A stretch of 53,613 bases of DNA from Marinomonas arctica (GCF_003259225.1 NZ_QHJF01000036.1:1-53613); one strand, 5' to 3'; positions 26,608 through 35,869 are shown, counted from the stretch's first letter. Program-made: numbers and translations. Notes: generated by a model from the letters alone, not told the origin.

Positions 26608-27315
26608 TCACACCGCCAAATACTGCTTTATCAAAGTATCATTAAGGTTTTCCATTTTATCCGCCGCCACAATGCGCCCCTTTTCCATCAGGCGAAATTC
26701 TTTCCCTACGCGACGAGCGAAGCCGAGCTTTTGTTCTACCAAGATAACGGTCAAACCTTCCTCTGCATTGAGCTTTAAAATCACATCGCCAATTTGTTTC
26801 ACAATGTTGGGCTGAATGCCTTCATTAGGTTCGTCCAAGATTAAGACTGTTGGCTCTAACACCAAGGCACGACCGATGGCCAGCTGTTGTTGTTGACCAC
26901 CGGATAAATCGCCACCACGACGATGCAACATGTCTTTCAGTACTGGAAAAAGCTCAAAGATTTTCTCTGGGATGTCTTTCGGGCTGTCTTTGGTACGTTT
27001 ACTTCGCACTGGCAAACCAATACGCAGGTTCTCTTCTACCGTGAGCATGGGAAAAATATCTCGGCCTTGAGGCACATAACCAATGCCTGAATACGCGCGC
27101 TTCTCTGCGCTTTGCTTATTTAGGGTTTCGCCTGCCATGGTGATCTCACCATTTTGGATGGGTAACAATCCCATGATGGCTTTTAGCAAGGTGGTTTTAC
27201 CCACACCGTTGCGTCCCATGATGCAAGTAATGGAGCCAGGGACTATCTCTAAATCCAAGCCCCAAAGAATTTGCGTACCGCCGTAAAGTTGATCAACCTT
27301 GTTAATGGATATCAT
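26608..27315 (-). CDS. urtE: Urea ABC transporter ATPase UrtE
   Basis: One of two ATPases of the urea importer, this 235-residue protein has Walker A GRNGVGKTTLLKA, the signature LSGGQQQQLAIGRAL and Walker B VLILDEPNEGIQ, with NEGIQPN typical of LivF/UrtE-type branched-chain and urea transporters. It overlaps urtD by four bases (ATGA) and is followed directly by ureD. Confidence 0.95.
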   Translation of the reverse strand: MISINKVDQLYGGTQILWGLDLEIVPGSITCIMGRNGVGKTTLLKAIMGLLPIQNGEITMAGETLNKQSAEKRAYSGIGYVPQGRDIFPMLTVEENLRIGLPVRSKRTKDSPKDIPEKIFELFPVLKDMLHRRGGDLSGGQQQQLAIGRALVLEPTVLILDEPNEGIQPNIVKQIGDVILKLNAEEGLTVILVEQKLGFARRVGKEFRLMEKGRIVAADKMENLNDTLIKQYLAV

Positions 27316-28178
27316 GCATGTTCTCCTGCCGCAGCCTCTTCACCAAGGTACACTTCAATCACGTCTTTGTTACTTTGAATCTGATTCATGGTGCCTTCGG
27401 CCAACACAGAACCTTGGTGCAATACCGTTACCGTGCGCGCAATACTGCGCACAAATTCCATATCATGCTCGACCACAATCACCGTTCGCTCTCCCGCTAA
27501 AGACGTTAGTAACTCCGCCGTGCGTTCCGTTTCTTGGGCCGTCATGCCCGCCACCGGTTCATCGATCAACAAGAGTCTTGGCTCAGCCACCAGCAACATG
27601 CCGATTTCTAACCACTGTTTTTGACCATGGGACAAGGCACCCGCCAACATAAATCTGTGCTTGGCTAAACCTATGGTTTTGAGTACCTCGTCTATGCGGT
27701 CGATTTGTGTCGGTGTTAAACGCGAGAACAAGGTTGGCAAGACACGCTTGTCGGTTTTAAGGGACAACTCTAAATTATCGAACACGGTTTGCTCTTCAAA
27801 CACGGTGGGCTTTTGAAATTTACGACCTATGCCAAGCTGCGCAATTTCCGCTTCGTCTTTGTTCAATAGGTTGTGATTTTGCCCAAAGAACACCGTGCCG
27901 GAATCACACTGAGTTTTGCCGGTAATCACGTCCATCAAGGTGGTTTTTCCCGCCCCATTGGCACCGATCAAACAACGTAATTCGCCATCGTTCACGTAAA
28001 GGTTGAGATTATTTAACGCCTTAAAACCATCGAAGCTCAGATTCAAACCTTCTACATAGAGAATCACCTGATTGTCGACATTCACCGTGGCTTGCTCTGG
28101 CGCCAGAAAAGGCCAAACCTGATCACGGCGGAAGAATTCACGGGTACTGTCTAACGTTTTAGAGGGTAAGGTACTCAT
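27312..28178 (-). CDS. urtD: Urea ABC transporter ATPase UrtD
   Basis: The second ATPase (288 residues) has Walker A GANGAGKTTLMD, signature LSHGQKQWLEIGMLL and Walker B LLLIDEPVAGMT. The PVAGMTAQETERTAELL stretch is typical of LivG/UrtD proteins. It overlaps both neighbours by four bases, consistent with coupled translation of a fixed-stoichiometry complex. Confidence 0.95.
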   Translation of the reverse strand: MSTLPSKTLDSTREFFRRDQVWPFLAPEQATVNVDNQVILYVEGLNLSFDGFKALNNLNLYVNDGELRCLIGANGAGKTTLMDVITGKTQCDSGTVFFGQNHNLLNKDEAEIAQLGIGRKFQKPTVFEEQTVFDNLELSLKTDKRVLPTLFSRLTPTQIDRIDEVLKTIGLAKHRFMLAGALSHGQKQWLEIGMLLVAEPRLLLIDEPVAGMTAQETERTAELLTSLAGERTVIVVEHDMEFVRSIARTVTVLHQGSVLAEGTMNQIQSNKDVIEVYLGEEAAAGEHA

Positions 28179-29308
28179 GCTTGCGACTCCTTATTCATAA
28201 CGCTATTTCGCTTGGCCTTTAGCTGCCCGTACAAACCCATCAAACCTTTTGGCAAATACAAGGTCACCAGCACAAACATGGCACCCAAGGCGAATAACCA
28301 AGCATCTGGCATAATCGCGGTAAAACGGGTTTTCGCGTAGTTCACCAACAAAGCACCGATCACCGCACCAATCAAGGTGCCACGACCGCCCACCGCGACC
28401 CAAATCACCATCTCGATAGAGTTAATCGGAGAAAATTCACCAGGGTTGATAATGCCCACTTGCGGCACATACAAAGCGCCTGCAATGCCGGCAATCACAG
28501 CGGAATAGACAAACAACCAGACCTTGTAACGATCGGTACGATAACCAATAAAGCGTGAACGAGATTCCGAATCACGAATCGCCAACACCACCTTGCCGAG
28601 ACGAGAGGACAAGATCTTCTGGCTGACTACGAAGATCACCGCCAACAGAATCGCGGTGATCAAAAACAAAGCAACCCGCGTGCTATCCGCTTGTAAACTG
28701 AAACCAAGGATTTCTTTAAAATCGGTTAGACCATTGTTGCCACCAAAGCCCATTTCGTTGCGGAAGAACGCCAGTAACAAGGCATAGGTTAAGGCTTGCG
28801 TCATGATGGACAGATACACGCCAGTCACCCGAGAGCGGAACGCCAACCAACCAAACACAAAAGCCAACAACCCAGGCACCAATACTGCCATCAGCATCGC
28901 GAACCAGAACTGATCCATGCCCAGCCAAAACCATGGCAATTCTTTCCAATCCAAAAACACCATAAAGTCAGGCAGTAAAGGATTACCATAAACCCCGCGA
29001 TCACCGATTTGGCGCATCAAATACATGCCCATCGCGTAACCGCCCAAGGCGAAAAACGCCCCGTGGCCTAAACTCAAAATACCGCAATATCCCCAAATAA
29101 TATCTACCGCTAACGCCAACATGGCGTAGCACAAATATTTACCCAAAAGCGTGATGGTGTACGTGCTGACATAGAAGGCCGAGTCGGCGGGTAAAAACAG
29201 ATTCGCTGCCGAAGCAAGAATCGTCACACTCAATAAAATCACCACAAATGGCAGAGTGTGCTTGCCCGTCGAGCGTCCTTCAGAAAACCAAGCTGTAAGA
29301 CGTGTCAT
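28175..29308 (-). CDS. urtC: Urea ABC transporter permease UrtC
   Basis: This 377-residue inner-membrane permease belongs to the LivM-like group. It has about nine to ten hydrophobic segments, the conserved WGYCGILSLGHGAFFALGGYAMGMY near residues 70-95, and the EAA-like loop GRLGKVVLAIRDSESRSRFIGY. It overlaps urtB and urtD by four bases each. Confidence 0.95.
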   Translation of the reverse strand: MTRLTAWFSEGRSTGKHTLPFVVILLSVTILASAANLFLPADSAFYVSTYTITLLGKYLCYAMLALAVDIIWGYCGILSLGHGAFFALGGYAMGMYLMRQIGDRGVYGNPLLPDFMVFLDWKELPWFWLGMDQFWFAMLMAVLVPGLLAFVFGWLAFRSRVTGVYLSIMTQALTYALLLAFFRNEMGFGGNNGLTDFKEILGFSLQADSTRVALFLITAILLAVIFVVSQKILSSRLGKVVLAIRDSESRSRFIGYRTDRYKVWLFVYSAVIAGIAGALYVPQVGIINPGEFSPINSIEMVIWVAVGGRGTLIGAVIGALLVNYAKTRFTAIMPDAWLFALGAMFVLVTLYLPKGLMGLYGQLKAKRNSVMNKESQA

Positions 29309-30972
29309 TCTGCCGCCCTCCCTTTTTGTGGAAAGAGTCCCTTAGGACGTTTTTGGATAAAGAGAATAATGAACACCAACACCAGAATCGCAGCGAGCAC
29401 CGCGCCCGTGGTGGGTTCAAGAAATTTCGTTGCGATGCCCAAAGTAAAGGCCGCGACTAACGTACCCAACAAGTTACCCACGCCACCAAACACCACCACC
29501 ATGAAGGAATCGATAATGTAAGATTGTCCCAAGTTAGGTCCTACGTTGGTCAATTGACTCAAGGCCACACCGGCAATACCCGCGATACCAGACCCCAAAC
29601 CAAAGGTCATTGCATCCACCCAATGGGTTTTCACGCCCATAGCCTTTGCCATGTTGCGATTTTGCGATACCGCACGCACGTTTAGACCAAGAGAGGTTTT
29701 CTTCAAGACGATCACCAAGACGATGAACACCAGCAAAGCAAAGGCCAGAATGTACAAACGGTTCAATGTCAGAGACAGCACAGGGTTAATTTCCCAAGAG
29801 CCACTCATCCAGCTAGGCGTGGACACCTGACGGTTAAGCGGTGAGAAAATCGTCCGTACCAACTGCTGCAAAATCAGACTGATACCAAAGGTCGCCAGCA
29901 AGGTTTCCAATGGACGACCATGCAAGCGGCAAATAACCAATCGCTCAATCAATACGCCCATCAAACCAGACACCAGAAACGCCGCAGGAATCGCCACCCA
30001 AATCGAATAGTCGATGTAATTCGGCATGATCAACTGCACCACGTAGGTGGTATAAGCCCCCAACATGATCATTTCGCCGTGGGCCATATTGATCACGCCC
30101 ATCACCCCAAAGGTAATCGCCAAACCGATGGAAGCAAGCAAGAGCACTGACCCTAAACTCAGGCCAAAAAATAACTGATCGACAAAGGCAAAACGATTCA
30201 CTCGTTGCGCGATTTTCTCTAACGCCGCATTCGCCGCACTTACCACCGCGGCATTGCCGTCACGAGTCAATTGCGTCAGAAGATTTCGTACATCGCTTTC
30301 TAAGCTGGTAGACAGGGTGTCAATCGCCGCAATGCGATTAGACGGCGCTAATTGCGTTTGCGCAGCGGTATTCATCGCCAGCGCCAATGCCATGGCTTCT
30401 TTGACTTTCTTGTTGGTTTCGTTGGGGTACAAACTTTCCAATGTCGCCACCGTCTCTTGATCAAGTTTAGACAAGAGTGAACGTACCGCACTTTCACGAA
30501 CGCTCGGTGACTTCGCACTTAACTGAATACGAGCAATGGCATTGCGCAAATAGACGCGTAAGGTGTTATTAACTCGAATCTTATCCACATCGGATTTACT
30601 AAGATCAGCAACAACTTGCCCCGTTAACAAGTCTTTGTAACGAATTACTCCACTCACCTCAACTTGCGCGACAAGCTGTTTACTTGTCTTGATATAGTGC
30701 AGACTGCCCTCAACTAAATATTGAAAAATCGGCAACACGGCCTCTTCTGATGTCGCTTCTATTTCGACTAAAACAGGCACCATATCGTTCATTTTCACCT
30801 CGGCTAACTTTATCAACAGAGGATCAAGATCGGTCGATTCAGCCGCAAAAGTAGGCAGGGATAAGAGCCCAAAAAGACAGCAACAAAGTGCAATACAATG
30901 TCTCAAGGTGATACGTCTTAAGGTCATATGTCTCAAGGTCATACTCCGTGGGTCGGAAAGTTTATTGCGCAA
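29305..30972 (-). CDS. urtB: Urea ABC transporter permease UrtB
   Basis: The 555-residue protein has a signal-like hydrophobic segment, an extracytoplasmic region of about 220 residues and then a LivH-like permease domain (GVMGVINMAHGEMIMLGAYTTYV; LGLNVRAVSQNRNMAKAMGV). The long N-terminal region is usual for proteobacterial UrtB. The first 25 codons contain a three-fold 15-bp repeat encoding MTLRH, MTLRR and ITLRH, so the true start may be the ATG at 30972, 30942 or 30927. It is separated from urtA by about 130 bases holding a hairpin. Confidence 0.94.
   Translation of the reverse strand: MRNKLSDPRSMTLRHMTLRRITLRHCIALCCCLFGLLSLPTFAAESTDLDPLLIKLAEVKMNDMVPVLVEIEATSEEAVLPIFQYLVEGSLHYIKTSKQLVAQVEVSGVIRYKDLLTGQVVADLSKSDVDKIRVNNTLRVYLRNAIARIQLSAKSPSVRESAVRSLLSKLDQETVATLESLYPNETNKKVKEAMALALAMNTAAQTQLAPSNRIAAIDTLSTSLESDVRNLLTQLTRDGNAAVVSAANAALEKIAQRVNRFAFVDQLFFGLSLGSVLLLASIGLAITFGVMGVINMAHGEMIMLGAYTTYVVQLIMPNYIDYSIWVAIPAAFLVSGLMGVLIERLVICRLHGRPLETLLATFGISLILQQLVRTIFSPLNRQVSTPSWMSGSWEINPVLSLTLNRLYILAFALLVFIVLVIVLKKTSLGLNVRAVSQNRNMAKAMGVKTHWVDAMTFGLGSGIAGIAGVALSQLTNVGPNLGQSYIIDSFMVVVFGGVGNLLGTLVAAFTLGIATKFLEPTTGAVLAAILVLVFIILFIQKRPKGLFPQKGRAAE
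30898..30942 (-). repeat. Three 15-bp in-frame tandem repeats in the urtB 5' end
   Basis: Units at 30928-30942, 30913-30927 and 30898-30912 read on the minus strand ATGACCTTGAGACAT with one to three changes. They encode MTLRH-type pentapeptides before the hydrophobic segment, adding positive charge at the N-terminus. Confidence 0.8.
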
Positions 30973-31038
30973 GCACTCAAACGCTGAGGCTAAAAAAAGA
31001 TAAAAAATAAAAGATAAAAAGCATGCATGGCTAAAAAA

Positions 31039-31077
31039 GCTCTCTGACTAGACATTCTCACGTGCTAGACAGAGAGC
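31039..31077 (-). terminator. Hairpin terminator/attenuator between urtA and urtB
   Basis: On the minus strand GCTCTCTGTCTAG pairs with CTAGTCAGAGAGC (one bulge or mismatch aside) and is followed by TTTTTTAG. Partial termination after the binding-protein gene is a common way to make more binding protein than permease. Confidence 0.8.
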
Positions 31078-31101
31078 AGACATCACCCTGGGAGGGTTAA
31101 G

Positions 31102-32385
31102 TTAGTAATTTTGTCCAGAACAAGTTTTTGTGACCGTGTTGTAGTTACCGCACTTGATCGGTGCCGTCCAATCTGAAATCAGATCTTTAGAACCTGGCAA
31201 GAAGTCAGACCAAGCATCACCCGGCACCACACCATCGGTTTTCCAAACCACTTCAAATTGACCATCGTCTTGGATCTCGCCAATCAGTACAGGTTTGCTC
31301 AAGTGATGGTTTTTGTTCATCACCGCAACACCACCGGTTAGGTTTGGCACGGTTTGCCCTATCATGGCTTGTTCCACCGCATCAACGTCTGTGGTACCGG
31401 CTTTCGTTACCGCGTTAGCCCACATTTTGAAACCGATGTAAGTCGCTTCCATTGGGTCATTGGTGACGCGGTCAGAATTTTTGGTGTACGCATGCCATGC
31501 TTTGATGAAAGCTTCGTTTTCAGGTGTTTCCACACTTTGGAAGTAGTTCCACGCCGCCAAATGCCCCACCAGCGGTTTTGTATCTAGACCAGAAAGCTCT
31601 TCTTCCCCCACAGAGAACGCCACCACTGGGATGTCTTCAGAAGACACACCTTGATTACCCAATTCTTTGTAAAAAGGGACGTTGGCATCACCATTGATGG
31701 TGGAAACCACTGCGGTTTTCTTGCCTTCGCCACCGAATTTTTTGATATCAGACACAATCGATTGCCAGTCAGAATGACCGAACGGCGTGTAGTTAATCAT
31801 GATGTCTTGTTCAGCAACGCCTTTGCCTTTTAGATAAGCTTCAAGAATTTTGTTGGTGGTACGAGGATAAACGTAATCGGTACCGGCCAGCACAAAACGC
31901 TCTACGCCCAAGTCGTTCATCAAATAATCCACCGCAGGAATCGCCTGTTGGTTTGGCGCCGCACCAGTGTAGAACACGTTTTTAGACGACTCTTCGCCTT
32001 CGTACTGAACTGGGTAGAACATCAAACCGTTCAACTCTTCCAATACAGGCAGCACCGATTTACGAGAAACCGATGTCCAACTACCAAAAATCACATCCAC
32101 TTTGTCTTTGGTTAACAACTCACGACCTTTTTCTGCAAACAATGGCCAGTTTGAGGCTGGATCAACCACCACAGCTTCGATCTTCTTACCTAACAAACCA
32201 CCCTTTTTGTTTTGCTCATCCACCATCATCAAGACAGTGTCTTTTAACGTGGTTTCAGAAATCGCCATGGTGCCAGACAAGGAGTGCAACACACCGACCT
32301 TGATCGTGTCTGCCGCTAGCGAAGGAAGCGCAATAAGCGTTGCACCAGAGAGCACAATCGCAGAAGTAAGCGTTTTGATTTTCAT
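31102..32385 (-). CDS. urtA: Urea ABC transporter substrate-binding protein UrtA
   Basis: The 427-residue periplasmic binding protein has a signal peptide (cleavage near PSLAA-DTIKV) and then the type-I binding fold (KVGVLHSLSGTMAISE at the start). The GSWTSVSRKSVLPVLEELNGLMFYPVQYEG block and the C-terminal cysteine pair (CGNYNTVTKTCSG) are typical of UrtA. It is the first gene of the urea cluster, with a 351-base upstream region that holds candidate control sites. Confidence 0.96.
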   Translation of the reverse strand: MKIKTLTSAIVLSGATLIALPSLAADTIKVGVLHSLSGTMAISETTLKDTVLMMVDEQNKKGGLLGKKIEAVVVDPASNWPLFAEKGRELLTKDKVDVIFGSWTSVSRKSVLPVLEELNGLMFYPVQYEGEESSKNVFYTGAAPNQQAIPAVDYLMNDLGVERFVLAGTDYVYPRTTNKILEAYLKGKGVAEQDIMINYTPFGHSDWQSIVSDIKKFGGEGKKTAVVSTINGDANVPFYKELGNQGVSSEDIPVVAFSVGEEELSGLDTKPLVGHLAAWNYFQSVETPENEAFIKAWHAYTKNSDRVTNDPMEATYIGFKMWANAVTKAGTTDVDAVEQAMIGQTVPNLTGGVAVMNKNHHLSKPVLIGEIQDDGQFEVVWKTDGVVPGDAWSDFLPGSKDLISDWTAPIKCGNYNTVTKTCSGQNY

Positions 32386-32736
32386 AATTGGAGCCGTCCT
32401 ATTGTGATTTATAATATTGTTGAGTGTTTAGACGAGGTTTGAAAACCTCAAATCCGTAACACCAGTATTAAAAAATCACCACTAGAAAGGTATGCGCGAA
32501 ATGACTTAGACCTATACGTCATTTGACGTATAGGGCGGTTTTGTGTCTTTGGAAGGCTAGGGAGGGTTTGCCCCCCCCCTTATAAACAAGGAGAAGGGGC
32601 AGACTGTAGTGTCGCTCAGAGGGTCTTGTTCTCAGGTAACACCATTGGTGGTTCCATGCGGAGGCATTAATGAACGTCATGTTGATTTGCGACCATCCAC
32701 TAACACCTCGAACTCACTTCATCCTTCAACGCTGGA
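32386..32736 (-). promoter_or_regulatory. urtA upstream control region with two inverted repeats
   Basis: This 351-base gap between the MATE gene and urtA contains no credible gene. It holds a perfect 11-bp-arm palindrome at 32511-32534 (CCTATACGTCA, two bases, TGACGTATAGG), about 125 bases before the urtA start, and a 7-bp-arm inverted repeat at 32434-32449 (GAGGTTT...AAACCTC) nearer the gene. A run of nine C is at 32571-32579. The promoter of the whole urea cluster must lie here, but I could not pick a confident -35/-10 pair. Confidence 0.6.
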
Positions 32737-34182
32737 TCACGCCACTTCCCTTGGGGAGGCAATACGTCGACCTTCATAACGCACCAATATCACCCGAAAA
32801 CGCATAATCAAGATCACCGCCAACAAGGTCAACCCCGCCCCCAAACCAATGTAAAAACCGCGCAGCGATAAGGTCTCCGCCCAAGGGCTGTAATGGGACA
32901 ACCAAAAACCAAACGGAATACTCAAACCGAACAAAGACACCGCAAACGCGATCATGGTAGAACGCGTATCACGGAAGCCTCGCAACGCCCCGGTAAACAC
33001 CGTCTGCAACATATCAGGGAATTGATAACACGAAGAGATCAACAAGATACTCGCCGCCAGCGCCACCACTTCCGCATTATTGCTGTAGATAAATGGAATC
33101 TGCTCATGAAACACCTGAGTAATCACAAAACAGCTACTCACATAAGTAAGACCTAACCACACAATCACACGAATGCGCTTTCTCACCCCATCAACGCCTT
33201 CTTTCGACATGGCCTTCGCCACCACAATCGCCGTTACCGCACTCATCGCCATCATAGGGGTAAACAAGAAAGACGTATAAGACATCACAATCTGCCCGCC
33301 GCCTAATGCCAAATCACCAAAAGACGAAATCAGCCACGTCATCGACGAAAACAGACCCACCTCGAAAGCAAAAGCAAAGCCCGCCGGCGCACCAACATTT
33401 AAAAGAATCGAAAATTTACGCGTATAACGCCATACCAAGCGCGTAAACAGAGGCGTTTTATTAAGAAAACGGTCATACACAAAAAACAACGCCACCGCCA
33501 AATACAAAGACAAGGCAGACGCCAACGCCGCGCCTTTTGCCCCCATTTCAGGGAAACCGAAATTGCCGAAAATGAGCACATAGTTAAACAAGATATTCAG
33601 TACTAAACCAAAGCTCGCCACAAACAAAGGAAAGCCCGGACGCCCTGCCGCTTCAAACAAATTCTTGTACGCCGTCATTAACGCCAACATCGGCAACGCA
33701 GGGGCAAAAATATACAAATACGTCACAGAAACCTGTCTCGTCTCTTCTTCTGTGGCCATCAGTCCCGCAAAATACGGCAAAATCGTAATGGCAACTAAAC
33801 TTGCCAACACCCCAAGCCCAACAGACAACCCCACCGCTTGCGACATATACAAATTAACCAACTTTGGCTGACGACCATGCAAATGCCGCGTCACCAAAGG
33901 CGTAATGCCAAACGTTACCCCAATCAAAAAGCACCCAACCGGCAACCACAAGCTCGACGCCAAGCCAACCGCCGCCAAATGCAAAGCGCTGTAATGGCCC
34001 AACATAATGGTATCGACCACACTGATCGACAACTCCAATGTCATCGTCAACACCATAGGAAACAACAAATGCAACACTTCACTCAACACCGGAAAACGCT
34101 TAACCACAAACCACCACCGACTATCCATAGAAAACGCAAAAAAACAACCGAGTAATTTACCATTGATCGCCATCCATTGCAC
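32737..34182 (-). CDS. MATE-family multidrug/cation efflux protein (NorM-like)
   Basis: The 481-residue integral membrane protein has about 12 hydrophobic segments in two similar halves. The first half shows FPMVLTMTLELSISVVDTIMLGHYSA and the second AGFAFEVGLFSSMTWL, the matching helix-1 and helix-7 regions of MATE transporters. Such proteins export cationic drugs in exchange for sodium or protons. The start is uncertain: the codon at 34182, or the ATG at 34128 (MDSRWWF). It appears to be a single gene. Confidence 0.9.
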   Translation of the reverse strand: MQWMAINGKLLGCFFAFSMDSRWWFVVKRFPVLSEVLHLLFPMVLTMTLELSISVVDTIMLGHYSALHLAAVGLASSLWLPVGCFLIGVTFGITPLVTRHLHGRQPKLVNLYMSQAVGLSVGLGVLASLVAITILPYFAGLMATEEETRQVSVTYLYIFAPALPMLALMTAYKNLFEAAGRPGFPLFVASFGLVLNILFNYVLIFGNFGFPEMGAKGAALASALSLYLAVALFFVYDRFLNKTPLFTRLVWRYTRKFSILLNVGAPAGFAFAFEVGLFSSMTWLISSFGDLALGGGQIVMSYTSFLFTPMMAMSAVTAIVVAKAMSKEGVDGVRKRIRVIVWLGLTYVSSCFVITQVFHEQIPFIYSNNAEVVALAASILLISSCYQFPDMLQTVFTGALRGFRDTRSTMIAFAVSLFGLSIPFGFWLSHYSPWAETLSLRGFYIGLGAGLTLLAVILIMRFRVILVRYEGRRIASPREVA

Positions 34183-34215
34183 CGTTGGTCAGGTTTATTT
34201 CACTTTCCCATGAAA

Positions 34216-34313
34216 GTAGGTCGGATGAGAGGAGGAACGAAGCGTAATCCGACGTTTACCCTAGACACAACACACAACTTGTATTTACACCGCAATACCG
34301 AGAAAATGCCGCT
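34216..34313. repeat. 98-bp direct repeat, left copy, flanking the AbiE module
   Basis: The first 38 bases are a GTAG-headed REP-like palindrome (GTAGGTCGGATGAG ... AATCCGAC). The similarity to the copy at 35925-36022 continues for 60 more bases, ending ATACCGAGAAAATGCCGCT. By hand alignment about 83 of 98 positions agree and no gap is needed. Confidence 0.85.
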
Positions 34314-34338
34314 TCAACACCATACCAATCAAGATTTC

Positions 34339-35175
34339 TTATAACGCCACATTCGCGACTTTCAACTTTTCCGTAATTTGCAGAAAGTAATCTACAGACC
34401 ATAACGCCAACGAGTCGGGATCCGTAATAAACCGGACAACATCTTGTTTAGCACTGGCGATATCCAATTGTGTAATTTTGCTTACTAACAATTGCTTAAA
34501 CATATCCTCATTCAAATCAATATCCGCAATATCACCGCTTTGCCTAGCTCTATTGGCAAAATGGGAGAGATTAATAGGGATGCCACGCCGAACGTACCAT
34601 TCAAAATCATACCAGTCACGGCCTTTTACCCTATTGAGCCAAGGCCTAAACAATAGAGCATGCATCTTACCGGCAAATAAATCAGATGGTTGGAAACACT
34701 TCACATAAAATGAAAAGGGTTCCAATAACAACTTTTCTTGTGTAACAAAACCCAAAGGTGGATCAATATCCACTTCAAACTTGATCTTAACAGGCCGATC
34801 TGTCAGCAACGAAATATCAAAAATTTGGCTATGGCTTTTCAAAAAAGCAGATTCAATCTGATTGGTCGACCTTCTGGCTTTTTGAGTAATATCAACTTCA
34901 ATACCAAGTGACATAAACTCGTCTTTAACCGCCTTAAAATAAGGATCAAGGGTAAAACTATTATCAGGAGCAAGTAATGAAAAATCTAAATCTTCAGAAA
35001 ACCGGGGTAATCCATGAAAAATACGTAAACAAGTGCCGCCATAAAACGCCGCTTTCTGAAAAAAACCACCTCTATACAACCCCGCCAGCGCAATTTCTTG
35101 CATGACTTCGCGTAACGCTTGATCTGCCTCTGCCTCGCTGGAAAGTGAATATTTTTGCAGCATTTGCTTTAACAC
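34339..35175 (-). CDS. AbiEii/AbiGii-family nucleotidyltransferase toxin
   Basis: This 278-residue protein is the toxin of an AbiE-type (type IV) toxin-antitoxin or abortive-infection pair. It has the nucleotidyltransferase motif YGGTCLR (residues 45-51) followed by RFSEDLDFSL, with D62 and D64 as the metal-binding acidic pair, then KIKFEVDIDPP and the later DWYDFEWYV, all matching AbiEii proteins. Members transfer nucleotides to tRNA or related targets and stop growth. The GTG start overlaps the antitoxin stop (GTGTTAA), so translation is coupled. The whole pair sits between two 98-bp repeats. Confidence 0.9.
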   Translation of the reverse strand: MLKQMLQKYSLSSEAEADQALREVMQEIALAGLYRGGFFQKAAFYGGTCLRIFHGLPRFSEDLDFSLLAPDNSFTLDPYFKAVKDEFMSLGIEVDITQKARRSTNQIESAFLKSHSQIFDISLLTDRPVKIKFEVDIDPPLGFVTQEKLLLEPFSFYVKCFQPSDLFAGKMHALLFRPWLNRVKGRDWYDFEWYVRRGIPINLSHFANRARQSGDIADIDLNEDMFKQLLVSKITQLDIASAKQDVVRFITDPDSLALWSVDYFLQITEKLKVANVAL

Positions 35176-35810
35176 GATAACGACTCCAATAAGTTAACCA
35201 ATAACCCCAACAGAGCCGTCTTGGTTCCGCTTTCTGCGAGATTCTTTACCAAAGTAACATCAAACTGCGCCAACTCAGAAAAGTCCAAACGCAAATCCTG
35301 CTGCAAATAATTCTCCAAACCTTTAACAGAATAGACTCTTAAATTACGTGTTAATAAAAGGGTATCGCACAGAGCTTTTTCTGGTGACGCCATTAAATAA
35401 CGCACATTGTCAGCCGATGTTACTTGAATGATCCCCAACGAGTAATAAGGTAACGGCAAATGGGTATACGAAAAACGGCCAACATCACTTTGATAAAATG
35501 TCGAACGCCTAGTCGTCACCGAAGAAACCTCAACCACTCGTTCAGGAATCAGCCCATGATAAAACAAAGCGTAATCCAGAGAGACATAAGAAGGTCCATA
35601 CAGTACATTCGCAATCAACGGTAATGACCACAACTCACCGCTCGTCTGTGGCGAAACGACATACAGCCCACGCTTAATCTGCAACAAACAACCTTGTTGC
35701 AACCAACGATGTATTTTGTCATTTGGCGTTTTGTAATCATGTAATACCGCCAACAAACTACTATGCTGGATAGGCACACAACCAAACGTTTTTAAAAGAT
35801 CTTCGCTCAC
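35169..35810 (-). CDS. AbiEi-family antitoxin/autorepressor
   Basis: The 213-residue product has an N-terminal winged helix (LLAVLHDYKTPNDKIHRWLQQGCLLQIKRGLYVVSP) and a C-terminal AbiEi domain (YVSLDYALFYHGLIPE; MASPEKALCDTLLL). Known AbiEi proteins neutralise AbiEii and repress their own promoter by binding inverted repeats. It starts with GTG at 35810, with AGG about eight bases before. A 17-bp-arm inverted repeat lies 15 bases upstream and is the likely operator. Confidence 0.9.
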   Translation of the reverse strand: MSEDLLKTFGCVPIQHSSLLAVLHDYKTPNDKIHRWLQQGCLLQIKRGLYVVSPQTSGELWSLPLIANVLYGPSYVSLDYALFYHGLIPERVVEVSSVTTRRSTFYQSDVGRFSYTHLPLPYYSLGIIQVTSADNVRYLMASPEKALCDTLLLTRNLRVYSVKGLENYLQQDLRLDFSELAQFDVTLVKNLAESGTKTALLGLLVNLLESLSC

Positions 35811-35824
35811 TAGAAAAACCTACA

Positions 35825-35869
35825 TTTTTACATGGTTAATCGGATTTTATCAGATTAACCATGTAAAAA
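35825..35869. promoter_or_regulatory. 17-bp-arm inverted repeat, probable AbiEi operator
   Basis: TTTTTACATGGTTAATC (35825-35841) and its exact complement (35853-35869) are separated by 11 bases, just upstream of the abiEi-like GTG. The two ACATGGTTAATC half-sites could each bind one AbiEi unit, as reported for other AbiEi autoregulators. Confidence 0.75.

Noticed and set aside
32571..32579. Run of nine C as a phase-variation switch for urtA
   Set aside because: It lies about 190 bases upstream of urtA, outside any reading frame and with no promoter elements visible around it.
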